Made by a program: the position numbers and the translations under genes
From: EB88 sp965199135
Lineage (GTDB): Bacteria > Acidobacteriota > Terriglobia > Terriglobales > Acidobacteriaceae
Reading direction: 5' to 3'
NCBI GenBank assembly: GCA_965199135.1
Contig: OZ240685.1
Coordinates: 3,472,001 to 3,536,000, forward strand
DNA: 64,000 bases
Shown here: one piece after another, positions 52,842 through 60,975 of the stretch
Position numbering within the stretch: the first letter of the stretch is position 1
Layout of the letters: every line of letters begins with the position of its first letter
Notes under the pieces: generated by a model
Told to the model about the DNA's origin: nothing
Seen by the model: the letters and a program-made list of their open reading frames with translations, nothing else
Database searches by the model: none

Positions 52842-53543
52842 CTGCGAACTCTTCTGGCTTTCACCTGCCTTTGCGGGGTGCCAGCACTCGGCATGGCACA
52901 GCCCGCGGCGCCCGTCGCCGAGCCGTTCACCGTGTTCCTCGATGCGGCCCACGGGGGCACGGAGACCGGAACGATCCTGGCTCCGCAGTTGCTCGAAAAG
53001 GACCTGGTGCTGACGCTTTCAATCCGCCTCCGTTCCGCGCTTGCAGCACGGGGTATGCGGGTGGTGACCACGCGCGAAGGCGACACCAACCCCCCGCTCG
53101 ATACGCGTGCCGCCGAGGCAAATCACGCCCGCGCGGGCGCCTGCCTCCTGCTCCACGCAACGGCCAGTGGAACAGGCGTTCACCTGTACACCTCGTCACT
53201 TGCACAAACTGCGGCTGCTCCGGCAGGCGCGCTGGTTCCCTGGGCCACGGCAGGCGGGCAGTACGCCACCGAGAGTCTCAAACTCGCGTCCGAGATCAGC
53301 AGCACGCTTGAAAACGCAGGGCTGCCATTCACGCTTGGTCGCGTCCGCCTCGCTCCCATGGACTCGCTTCACTGCCCGGCTGTGGCGGTCGAAATCGCGC
53401 CACTCCATCCGGTGGGTGCGGCCGGCCGAGGCGCCACGGCGCGCATCTCGGATGAAGCCTACGACCGACGCGTCATCGATGCCCTGGCCGACACGCTGGT
53501 GGAGTGGCGCAGTGAACAGGAGCATGCAGGGGCAACGCGATGA
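52842..53543 (+). CDS. Exported N-acetylmuramoyl-L-alanine amidase-like protein
   Basis: An Amidase_3-like protein. Zinc ligands correspond to His in FLDAAHGGTETGT, His in ACLLLHATASG and Glu in VAVEIAPL; the rest is a compact version of the fold. The conventional reading starts at GTG 52878. Read from CTG at 52842 the protein gains LRTLLAFTCLCGVPALGMAQ, a complete signal peptide, and that CTG has a perfect AGGAGG nine bases upstream, while nothing precedes the GTG. I therefore place the start at CTG; the length is then 233 residues. It would cut the amide bond between peptide and glycan in the periplasm. It overlaps the next gene by four bases. Confidence 0.72.
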   Translation: MRTLLAFTCLCGVPALGMAQPAAPVAEPFTVFLDAAHGGTETGTILAPQLLEKDLVLTLSIRLRSALAARGMRVVTTREGDTNPPLDTRAAEANHARAGACLLLHATASGTGVHLYTSSLAQTAAAPAGALVPWATAGGQYATESLKLASEISSTLENAGLPFTLGRVRLAPMDSLHCPAVAVEIAPLHPVGAAGRGATARISDEAYDRRVIDALADTLVEWRSEQEHAGATR

Positions 53544-54556
53544 GGTTCCGCCGCCGGCCGCCCACCCACTCCGAGGACGATCCCGAGCCCTCGCGTCGCC
53601 GCGCCTGGGGAGCCCCTGGTACGCCGCCGCAACGCACCCCCGCAACAAAGCCCCCATCTGCGCCCGCGCCCTCGAAATCTGCTGCTTCGTCCGCCGCGCC
53701 GAAGGCCACACCAGCGAAAGCCGCCACACCAGCCCGGCCAGCAGCGCCGGCCGAGAAGAGCCGGGCAGCAGCCGGCGCCCCAAAGGCGACCTTTACTCCA
53801 CCTGCGAGGTCGGAGACGCCCGCAAGCCGCCCAGCCGCTCCGGCGTCCCCACCAACGCCGTCGGGGAGCTTCCAGTCCCCTGTTCGCGCCCGCGCCCATC
53901 TCGCGAGACCGGCCCTCATCTCCCGTGCCGAGCGGGTGCTCTTCGCAGTGCTGCTGCTCTCGGTTCTCGGCATGAGCATCTTTCTCGTGCGCTATCGCGA
54001 GCATGTGGACGCACACTTCCAGTCCCGCGTGCTAGCTGTCCCGCTCTCGGAAGCAGCCGCGAGCACCACCCCAGCGCCGCTGATGCTCTATCTTGCGAAC
54101 GACGACACCGGCTCGCTCGTGGAACGACCGCTCGCCTTCCCCCTCCCTGAAGATCCCAACACCCGCGCCCGGGTCGTGCTGGCAAAGTTGCTATCCGAGT
54201 ACGCCGCGCCGGGCTCACCACACCCGCTCCCCCCAGCCCCGGCCGGCGTCGAGGGCGTCGATGAGGTGTATCTCGCGCCTGTGCCAGGCGGCGCACCACA
54301 CAGCCTGCTCGCCGTTGTCGACCTGACACCTACCTTCATCCATAACCACCCCTCGGGGATCGAACCGGAGACGCTCACCCTGCTGTCCATGATCGCCACG
54401 CTGCACGCCAATCTTCCCGCTGTCTCCGAGGTTCGCTTCCTGGTCGACGGGGAGCCACGCGCCACCCTTGCCGGTCACGCCGACATGTCCCACACCTACC
54501 TCGCCGGCGCCGCGCAGATCGCACCCGGCGAAGCCTTCCAGAGCCGCCGCCCATGA
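53540..54556 (+). CDS. Membrane-anchored GerMN-domain protein
   Basis: 338 residues. The first 130 are cytoplasmic and very rich in Pro, Ala, Ser and Lys; one helix follows (about 131-149, VLFAVLLLSVLGMSIFLV). The outer part is a GerMN domain, with LMLYLANDDTGSLVERPLAF, LAVVDLTPTFIHNHPSG and VSEVRFLVDGEPRATLAGH. GerM-type domains occur in spore and envelope proteins. Here the flanking amidase and murI, each overlapping by four bases, tie it to peptidoglycan growth or remodelling. There is no sign of sporulation genes. Confidence 0.82.
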   Translation: MRFRRRPPTHSEDDPEPSRRRAWGAPGTPPQRTPATKPPSAPAPSKSAASSAAPKATPAKAATPARPAAPAEKSRAAAGAPKATFTPPARSETPASRPAAPASPPTPSGSFQSPVRARAHLARPALISRAERVLFAVLLLSVLGMSIFLVRYREHVDAHFQSRVLAVPLSEAAASTTPAPLMLYLANDDTGSLVERPLAFPLPEDPNTRARVVLAKLLSEYAAPGSPHPLPPAPAGVEGVDEVYLAPVPGGAPHSLLAVVDLTPTFIHNHPSGIEPETLTLLSMIATLHANLPAVSEVRFLVDGEPRATLAGHADMSHTYLAGAAQIAPGEAFQSRRP

Positions 54557-55392
54557 CCGTGTCCCCTGAACCCTCCTTGCCGGTCATCGGCGTTTTTGAC
54601 TCGGGAGCCGGCGGCCTCACTGTGCTCCGCGCTCTGCGCGCCCGCATCCCCGAGGCTCGCTATATCTATCTCGGTGACACCGCTCGGCTCCCCTATGGTT
54701 CGAAGTCCCAGCAGACGATCGCCCGCTACGCTGTCGAAAGCGCCCGCTTTCTCGTGGAGGCAGGTGCCGGCTACCTGGTGATCGCCTGCAACACGGCTTC
54801 GGCCCTGGCGCTCGACGAGATCCGCGCTGCGGTCCCGGTCCCTGTGCTCGGCGTCATCGAGACCGGGGCCGATGCTGCCCGGGCACGCTCGCGCTCTGGT
54901 GACGTCTGCGTGCTGGCAACAGCAGCCACTGTTGCCAGCCATGCGTACCTTGTTGCCTGCCGGGAGCGCGGGATGCGCGCAGTCGAGAAAGCCTGTCCGC
55001 TGCTGGTGCCACTCGTCGAAGAAGGGTGGACCACGCACCCGGTCACCCGTGAGGTTCTGTCTATCTACCTCCACGAAGCAGCAGAGGAGGCCCGCGCCGC
55101 CGGTCTCGACCCAGACTGCCTCGTGCTCGGCTGCACCCACTACCCCTTGCTGCGCGAGAGCTTCGAGTCACTGGCCCCCGCCGGAACCCGGGTGATCGAC
55201 TCTGCTGAAGTCACCGCGGAGCGCGTCGCGAGCGCGTTGTCGCAGCCTCGGACGAACAACCCGGGCGCCCCCGTCGGGAGACCAGCCATCCGTTTCTTCG
55301 CCACGGACGGCGTCGAACGCTTCCGCACCCTCGGGGGCCGCTTCCTTGAAGAACCGATCGACGAAGTGCAGTTGCTCGACCTGGAAAGCTGA
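54553..55392 (+). CDS. murI: Glutamate racemase
   Basis: Makes D-glutamate for peptidoglycan. 279 residues. VFDSGAGGLTVLRAL (about 14-28) and the two catalytic cysteines in ACNTAS and LGCTHYPLL are present, with the usual spacing of about 110 residues; GDTARLPYGSKS lies between. Third gene of the coupled amidase-GerMN-murI operon. The 3' end overlaps an unrelated frame that becomes the broken small gene downstream. Confidence 0.96.
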   Translation: MTVSPEPSLPVIGVFDSGAGGLTVLRALRARIPEARYIYLGDTARLPYGSKSQQTIARYAVESARFLVEAGAGYLVIACNTASALALDEIRAAVPVPVLGVIETGADAARARSRSGDVCVLATAATVASHAYLVACRERGMRAVEKACPLLVPLVEEGWTTHPVTREVLSIYLHEAAEEARAAGLDPDCLVLGCTHYPLLRESFESLAPAGTRVIDSAEVTAERVASALSQPRTNNPGAPVGRPAIRFFATDGVERFRTLGGRFLEEPIDEVQLLDLES

Positions 55393-55423
55393 CCCCACTC
55401 GATCCGAGATAGAACAGAGCAGT

Positions 55424-55735
55424 GTGGCGCGAACGCTCCACAGCAGCCCTGCTCCCGGCCATCGCGTATTGCTCCCATGGCTCGAAGCGTGTCTGGAAGC
55501 TCGCAACACGGAAGAGCTTGCGAAGATCTGTGATTTCCTCGAGAACTTGGCAGATGAAGGCAGCGACCCGCGCCTTGATGATCTTGTTGGAATGGAAGTG
55601 GCAGAATGGATCCCAAGACTGCGCGAGAGAAAGCTTTTGCTTTCACACCTCGGGCCTGACACTCAGAGAGCTTGTCGCCACCAGAGCGCTTGTCGCCGCC
55701 AGAGCGCTTGTCGCCGCCATAAAGACCGGCTAAAT
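55424..55735 (+). pseudogene. Broken small gene, possibly DUF7674-like
   Basis: From the GTG at 55424 the frame reads LLPWLEACLEARNTEELAK, then CDFLENLADEGSDPRLDDL and WIPRLRERKLLLSHLGPDT, which looks like a genuine small alpha-helical protein and recalls the uncharacterised DUF7674 type. The N-terminal part seems missing, and after about residue 75 the frame runs through three 18-bp repeats without a natural end. A neighbouring frame gives LRELVATRALVAARALVAA and stops at 55733, so a frameshift near the repeats is likely. The family name is tentative. Confidence 0.45.
55663..55716. repeat. Three tandem 18-bp repeats
   Basis: AGAG(A/C)GCTTGTCGCC(A/G)CC occurs at 55663-55680, 55681-55698 and 55699-55716; the last two copies are identical. 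The unit is a multiple of three, so frames pass through it. It marks the end of the broken gene. Confidence 0.95.
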
Positions 55736-55946
55736 GATGACTCGCTGGCAAAACCCTCGTCCGAACAGGCCTGGAGTCACACTCACATGCTGACGATCTC
55801 GAAGCCGCTCTCCTGTTGCCGGGCCCGGGCGTACCATGCGCGTGGCTTCGCAGCGAAGGAAGCGAACTCCTGTAACTTCGAGCCGAAGCGTTCAGCGATC
55901 TGCCCTGGGGGCTGCCACGGTTCGCACCGCGCGCGAAGGAGGCTGG
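55736..55946. other. Gap before the GH38-like gene, no gene seen
   Basis: This 211-bp stretch has no supported reading frame of its own. It should hold the promoter of the following gene, but I see no clear -35/-10 pair. The strong AAGGAGG at its end belongs to the next gene. Confidence 0.5.
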
Positions 55947-58037
55947 TTGAAGAACGAAATCATTCCACGTCGCACACTGCTGAAGCTGGGGCTACTCTCC
56001 GCCGGAGCTGCTGCTGCTGAGGCAACAGCGCTCCGCGCGTGGGGGGCGGAGACTCCCGTCAGGCAGGTTCTGCTGGTAACCCTGTGTCACCTCGACGTTG
56101 GCTTTTCCGGCACGCAGGCAAGCGTTCTTGAAGAGTACTTCCGCCTCTACTATCCCGAGGCGATACGGCGAGCAGCGGAGTCACGGCATCGCGGGCAGAA
56201 TCTCTATCGCTGGACCACTGGCGCCTGGCTGCTCTACAAGTACCTCGAGCAGGCCTCGGCCGCGCAGCGTAAGGCAGTTGAGCAGGCGGTCGCCGCGGGA
56301 GATATCACCTGGCATGCGATGGCGTTTAACTGGCAGACCGAGATGCTTGATCGATCCATGATCGATGGGTGCATGGCGTTCTCGAGCACGCTCGATCAAC
56401 GGTTCGGCACGAGGACCACTGGCGGCAAGATGACGGATGTGCCTGGCCACTCGCGCGGACTTATCGCGCCTCTTACGGCAGCCGGGGTTCGCCTGCTTGA
56501 CGTCGGTGTGAACGCGGCCAGTACCCCGCCCGATGTGCCGGACCTGTTTCTCTGGAAGAATCCCGCGGGTGAATCGCTTGCGATTCTTTACCATCGGCAT
56601 GACTACGGCGGCATCGTGCGCATCCCGGGAACTGATGTTGCTGTTGATGTGGAGGTGCGTACTGACAATAGCGGCCCGCATACGATTCAGGAAGTCGATG
56701 CGATCTATGCGAAGCTGCGCGGGCTCTTCCCTGAAGCGCAGGTGGCTGCGTCCAGTATGAGCGAGGTGGCAGCCGTGGTCGACCGCGTTCGCGACCACCT
56801 CCCGGTGATCACCGCCGAAATCGGCGACACCTGGATTTACGGGGTGGCCAGCGACCCCGAGAAAGTGGCCGCTTATCGTGAGGCGGCGAGGCTGCGCAAG
56901 GCCTGGATTGCCCAGACGCGCTTCCGGAGCGGCGATTCAACCGATCGCGCACTGCTCCAAAGCCTTGCGCTCGCAGCCGAACATACATGGGGCACGGATA
57001 CGAAGCGCTATGTCGACTACGATCATTACCGGCCGGCCGAACTGGCCGAGGTTCTCAACCAGCCTGGATACAAGGTCATGGAAGCGAGCTGGCAGGAGAA
57101 GCGTAACGACATCTCGACCGGGATTGCAACGCTGTCTGCTGCGATGCAAAGCGAGGTAGCCGAGCGCCAGGCCCGGCTCAAAGCCTCCAAAGCCCCGAGC
57201 GCCGGAATGCAGCACCATGATCTGTCGCAAACTATCGAGACCGATCATTACCTGCTGAGACTGGATCCGACGACCGGCGCAATCATACGGCTAGTAAGTC
57301 GCAGGACGGGCCGCGAATGGGCCTCACCCTCGCATCCGCTGGCTCTGTTCACCTACCAGACCTTATCTGCGGTCGACTATGCGACCTATCAGGCACGCTA
57401 TCTTCAGATCCACGCAGACTGGGCGCCGAAAGACTTCGGCAAGCCTGGCATTGCGAAGTGCAACGCCCGCGCCCAGGAGTGGCATCCGTCCGTTGATACA
57501 TGCTGGCGATCGCAGAGCGCCGACGAGACGCGCATCCTGGTCGAGATGCACATTGAGGACCAGGAAGCTGAAGCAAGCGGAAATGTTGCATGGCCCAGGT
57601 TCATCTCTCTCGAGCTGCGTTTGCCTGCCTCTGAGCCACGCATCGAGCTGCGCCTGACGACCCTCCGCAAGGCTGCGAACCGGTTGCCAGAGGCAATGTG
57701 GCTTACCTTCGCGCCGATCGCTCCTGACAGTCAAGGCTGGATGGTTGAGAAGGTCAATCAGTGGGTGAACGTCTACGATGTTGTGCGCGGCGGCGGCCGC
57801 ACCATGCACGCCATCTCTGAGACGTTGCGATATCAGGATGCGGAGGGCCGGCTCGACGTGCATGCACTCGATACGCCACTGGTTGCACTCGGTGCGCGCT
57901 CGCCGCTCAACTTCTCGCTCGAGCTGCCGGACCTTTCGCTTGGTACCCACTTCGGACTCTTCAATAATGCCTGGGGCACAAATTACCTCCAGTGGGCAGC
58001 CGGAGACTGGGTGTATCGCTTTTCTCTGGAGATCTGA
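55947..58037 (+). CDS. Tat-exported GH38-like (DUF5054) protein
   Basis: 696 residues from the TTG at 55947, which has AGGAGG four bases upstream; the frame is open to 55836. The N-terminus IIPRRTLLKLGLLSAGAAAA is a twin-arginine signal. The next 300 residues resemble the N-terminal barrel of family 38 alpha-mannosidases: CHLDVGF replaces the usual zinc motif HxDxGW, and DVPGHSRG carries the nucleophile-region aspartate. A beta-rich C-terminal half (TDHYLLRLDPTTGAI onward) also fits. I take it as an exported glycosidase of unknown specificity. It has its own ribosome site and no operon partner. Confidence 0.75.
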   Translation: MKNEIIPRRTLLKLGLLSAGAAAAEATALRAWGAETPVRQVLLVTLCHLDVGFSGTQASVLEEYFRLYYPEAIRRAAESRHRGQNLYRWTTGAWLLYKYLEQASAAQRKAVEQAVAAGDITWHAMAFNWQTEMLDRSMIDGCMAFSSTLDQRFGTRTTGGKMTDVPGHSRGLIAPLTAAGVRLLDVGVNAASTPPDVPDLFLWKNPAGESLAILYHRHDYGGIVRIPGTDVAVDVEVRTDNSGPHTIQEVDAIYAKLRGLFPEAQVAASSMSEVAAVVDRVRDHLPVITAEIGDTWIYGVASDPEKVAAYREAARLRKAWIAQTRFRSGDSTDRALLQSLALAAEHTWGTDTKRYVDYDHYRPAELAEVLNQPGYKVMEASWQEKRNDISTGIATLSAAMQSEVAERQARLKASKAPSAGMQHHDLSQTIETDHYLLRLDPTTGAIIRLVSRRTGREWASPSHPLALFTYQTLSAVDYATYQARYLQIHADWAPKDFGKPGIAKCNARAQEWHPSVDTCWRSQSADETRILVEMHIEDQEAEASGNVAWPRFISLELRLPASEPRIELRLTTLRKAANRLPEAMWLTFAPIAPDSQGWMVEKVNQWVNVYDVVRGGGRTMHAISETLRYQDAEGRLDVHALDTPLVALGARSPLNFSLELPDLSLGTHFGLFNNAWGTNYLQWAAGDWVYRFSLEI

Positions 58038-58628
58038 TGGTGCGGAACTTCTCACTCTGGTGCACGTCGAACCCATCGCAGGGCCCTGCTGCGTTCGCGT
58101 ACGAGGTCGCTGAGTACTGCACGCGAGGAGCCTTGCTCCGGATGACGGGAATAAGTTCATCGGTGGTCATTTCTCGCAGATGACGAAGAAGTATCCGCCC
58201 CGTGATTTGGGCGAGGCTCTTCCTTAGCTGATTGGTTCTCATCGGCCCATTCACAATCGCCACAGATTGGTGTTCTTCCCTCTCCCGTCGATACTGCGTA
58301 GCGGCGCAGCGACTGGGCATAGTGAGAACTCCTTCTCCGACACTCCCGGCAAGAACAGCCCTGCCGCCGATTACTTTGTCAGTGCAGCCTGTTGCGTCAG
58401 TGCCCACCTAACGGATCCGTCAACGGAAGGCGAGCTTGCGCTTGCTCAACACCGTCCGGGCGTTTCCTGGTGGCGACGCTGGTCTGCGTCGTTCTACGTG
58501 CCCAGGTCCCCATGAGAGAACATCCCTGGAACGCGCTGCGGCTGCTACTCTCATGGTCTCGTAAACCAAGGTTCTGGTAGCTCGCAGTCCTCAAGGTTCG
58601 ACAATGTAACAGGTCGAGGAGCAGAACC
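58038..58628. other. 591-bp region of decayed sequence
   Basis: No intact gene is visible. The left half carries an HxlR-family remnant on the minus strand (see separate entry). The right half (about 58410-58628) has only short frames without ribosome sites or recognisable motifs. Composition is less GC-rich and less codon-structured than the surrounding genes. Confidence 0.6.
58060..58300 (-). pseudogene. HxlR-family regulator remnant
   Basis: The minus-strand frame contains NGPMRTNQLRKSLAQITGR, then ILLRHLREMTTDELI and APRVQYSATSYANA. This is the core winged helix of HxlR-type regulators (typical form: GPxRFxELRRxLxGIxxRxLxxxLREL, ending PPRVEYxLT). The N-terminal CPVxxxLxxIGGKW block is not in register, and the C-terminal end runs into the 3' end of the GH38-like gene. 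The ends given are approximate. Most likely a dead gene; a short functional form cannot be excluded. Confidence 0.6.
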
Positions 58629-59189
58629 TCAGGAAAGCGACTGTGTGACAAAGAGGAGCTGCACTGCGCATTCAGAGCGGTTCTCCCAAAGAGCCAGCAC
58701 GCCAGCGCGAACCGTGACAGCATCACCCTGCTTCAGGGTCTGTTCTTCGTCATGCGAAGTGAGATGAACCTCGCCGTCAACTACAAAGACGAACTGCTCC
58801 CGATTGATTGCATGCCCCTTGTTGCCGCTTGCTCCTCCAGGCTGCAGCGTGATCATCAAGGGATTGAGCTGGGAAGGCTGAGAGTGAAGACTTTCTATCT
58901 CTGCTTGCGACCAACCACTCTCCAGCTTAGAGCGCTTGTCAGCTCGCACGATGCTTGAGGCTGGGTCCCCGTGGCGCGCAAATAGGTCTGCCAGGGTGAG
59001 ATCAAGACAGGCCGCAATCTTCTCAAGCGACCCGATCGACGGAGAAGCGATCCCATTCTCGACCTGAGAGATAAAGCTCGGAGAGAAACCCGCCCTTGTA
59101 GCCAGCGTCCGGACAGATATGCCGGTTTTTTCCCGATGCAGGCGGAGCATTCCGCCGACGCGATTGTCTGATTTAGCTTCTGCCATCAT
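58629..59189 (-). CDS. XRE-cupin transcriptional regulator
   Basis: 186 residues. Residues about 10-65 are a Cro/CI-type helix-turn-helix (HREKTGISVRTLATRAGFSPSFISQVENG), and 105-180 a small cupin barrel (LQPGGASGNKGHAINREQFVFVVDGEVHLTS). Regulators of this build sense small ligands and often control a divergent transporter or amino-acid gene. Here the divergent neighbour is a SulP transporter, and a 7-7-7 inverted repeat lies between them. Confidence 0.9.
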   Translation of the reverse strand: MMAEAKSDNRVGGMLRLHREKTGISVRTLATRAGFSPSFISQVENGIASPSIGSLEKIAACLDLTLADLFARHGDPASSIVRADKRSKLESGWSQAEIESLHSQPSQLNPLMITLQPGGASGNKGHAINREQFVFVVDGEVHLTSHDEEQTLKQGDAVTVRAGVLALWENRSECAVQLLFVTQSLS

Positions 59190-59257
59190 CCATCCCGATC
59201 ACGCTGCGCGACCGGGACCAGGGTGAACCTGACAACACCGATCGCACTTCCCCCGCG

Positions 59258-59278
59258 TGTTCATCTATACTGAACACC
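59258..59278. promoter_or_regulatory. Inverted-repeat operator between XRE-cupin gene and SulP gene
   Basis: Perfect 7-base arms GTGTTCA (59258-59264) and TGAACAC (59272-59278) flank a 7-base spacer. The spacer and first base of the right arm read TATACT (59267-59272), a good -10 for the SulP gene. A regulator on the arms would cover that promoter. Confidence 0.65.
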
Positions 59279-59377
59279 CGTGAAGTGACAGTTTATCGGA
59301 ACCAGAGGTCCTTGGCTCTGTAACGACCGCGACTGAAGCAGAAGCGCGGATGGTCCAGGCAGTTTGAAAGGGAAGAA

Positions 59378-60865
59378 ATGAAATGGAGCGTCGTGAGGAT
59401 CGAAGTGCTGGCAGGACTGACCGCCGCGCTTTCCCTCGTACCAGAGGTCGTGGGATTCGCCCTGGTTGCCCATGTGAACCCGCTTACAGGGCTTTATGCG
59501 GCTTTTATCATCTGTCTTGTTGCAGCCATCTGGGGTGGGCGTCCGGGGATGATCTCTGGAGCCGCTGGCTCAATGGCCGTGGTGTCCGCAGGTTTAGTGG
59601 TTCAACATGGCGTGGAATACCTCTTTGCCGCGATCGTTTTGACCGGCATTCTCCAGATGCTTTTCGCCTTGTTCCGCTTGGGCAAGTTGATTCGCATGGT
59701 GCCGCATCCGGTGATGCTCGGCTTCGTAAATGGGCTGGCCATCATCATCGCTTCGGCCCAGCTCCAGCACTTCCATGTGCACACGGCGAGCGGAACAGAG
59801 GTCTGGATGGCTCCGGCGGGTTTGGCGACCATGCTTGGCCTTGTGGCTGTGACTATGCTCGTCACCGTGTTCCTGCCGAAACTGACGAAAGCATTTCCAT
59901 CGGCTCTCGCGGGTATTCTCGCCGCAACCGGGGCGGCGCTGGCATTTGGGATCAGAACCCGGACTGTGGGCGACCTCGCTTCCATTCATGGCGCATTGCC
60001 ACACGTCCACATCCCAAAGATCCCTTACAACTTCGAGACCCTGCATATCATCCTGCCCTATTCCCTGGTCCTGGCCGTGATCGGATTAGTGGAAACATTG
60101 CTCACCTTAAACCTGATCGACGAGCTGACCGATACAGGTGGACGTCCGAACCGGGAGTCCATGGCACAGGGCGCTGGCAACTTCATTGGAGCCTTGTTCG
60201 GCGGGATGGGTGGATGTGCCATGATCGGGCAAAGCATGATCAATCTGAATGCAGGCGGCCGCCGCAGACTCTCCGGTATCGCCGCCGGGAGCTTCCTGCT
60301 CTCATTCATCCTGGTTGGCTCAAAGCTGATTGAACGAATACCTCTCGCGGCTTTGGTCGGCGTCATGTTTGTAGTAGCCGCGGAAACCTTCAACTGGAAG
60401 AGCCTGCGCCGCATGGCCACCAGTCCGAAGCACGACACGATGGTGATGCTCGTTGTCACCCTGGTGACAGTGCTCACGAACCTGGCTGTAGCGGTAGTTA
60501 CAGGCATCGTGATTGCCGCTTTGGTATTTGCCTGGGATCATGCGCAGCAGCTTGAGGTAGAAGTCTCGGAAACTGCAGACAGCAAGACGTATTGTTTGCA
60601 CGGCACCCTGTTCTTCGCTTCAGCCACCCAGTTCACGCGCTTTTTCTCTCCGAAGGAAGATCCGGCGAATGTCTCCCTACGATTCGACCATGCACGCATT
60701 ATGGATTCTTCCGCGCTCGAAGCCATCGAGGCGCTGTCGGAGCGTTATCGCGCCGCAGGAAAGACCTTACAGGTCCAGGGTCTCAGCGAAAACTGCGACA
60801 AGATGCTGCGCCGAACGAATCGGAGCCTGGCAACATTTGCGCCGCAGGATTTCGACGCTGTGTAA
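59378..60865 (+). CDS. SulP-family anion transporter with STAS domain
   Basis: 495 residues with about eleven membrane helices. Family marks are LAGLTAALSLVPEVVGFALVA, PLTGLYAAF, then IWGGRPGMISGAAGSMAVV, and LIDELTDTGGRPNRESMAQG with GGMGGCAMIGQSMIN. The last 100 residues form a STAS domain (RFDHARIMDSSALEAIEAL). SulP members carry sulfate, bicarbonate or dicarboxylates by proton or sodium symport; the substrate here is unknown. AAAGGGAAG precedes the ATG. Control by the divergent XRE-cupin protein is likely. Confidence 0.92.
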   Translation: MKWSVVRIEVLAGLTAALSLVPEVVGFALVAHVNPLTGLYAAFIICLVAAIWGGRPGMISGAAGSMAVVSAGLVVQHGVEYLFAAIVLTGILQMLFALFRLGKLIRMVPHPVMLGFVNGLAIIIASAQLQHFHVHTASGTEVWMAPAGLATMLGLVAVTMLVTVFLPKLTKAFPSALAGILAATGAALAFGIRTRTVGDLASIHGALPHVHIPKIPYNFETLHIILPYSLVLAVIGLVETLLTLNLIDELTDTGGRPNRESMAQGAGNFIGALFGGMGGCAMIGQSMINLNAGGRRRLSGIAAGSFLLSFILVGSKLIERIPLAALVGVMFVVAAETFNWKSLRRMATSPKHDTMVMLVVTLVTVLTNLAVAVVTGIVIAALVFAWDHAQQLEVEVSETADSKTYCLHGTLFFASATQFTRFFSPKEDPANVSLRFDHARIMDSSALEAIEALSERYRAAGKTLQVQGLSENCDKMLRRTNRSLATFAPQDFDAV

Positions 60866-60975
60866 CACCCCAAAGAGTCATCGTGGGCGGCGGATAGAGA
60901 CAATCGACACGTATGCGTCAGGCCCGTGGCTACGGTAGCTGCCCTGCTGCCATACGGGCGACGCAGCCCGTCCTC

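Noticed and set aside
53107..54150. Plus-strand frame overlapping amidase and GerMN genes
   Set aside because: It lies in another frame across two coupled genes and consists of proline/arginine/serine-rich sequence.
55663..55716. CRISPR-like repeats
   Set aside because: The three 18-bp units are directly joined with no spacers; simple tandem repeats.
58397..58726. Minus-strand frame overlapping the XRE-cupin gene end
   Set aside because: No ribosome site, no motif, and it overlaps the 3' end of a solid gene in another frame.
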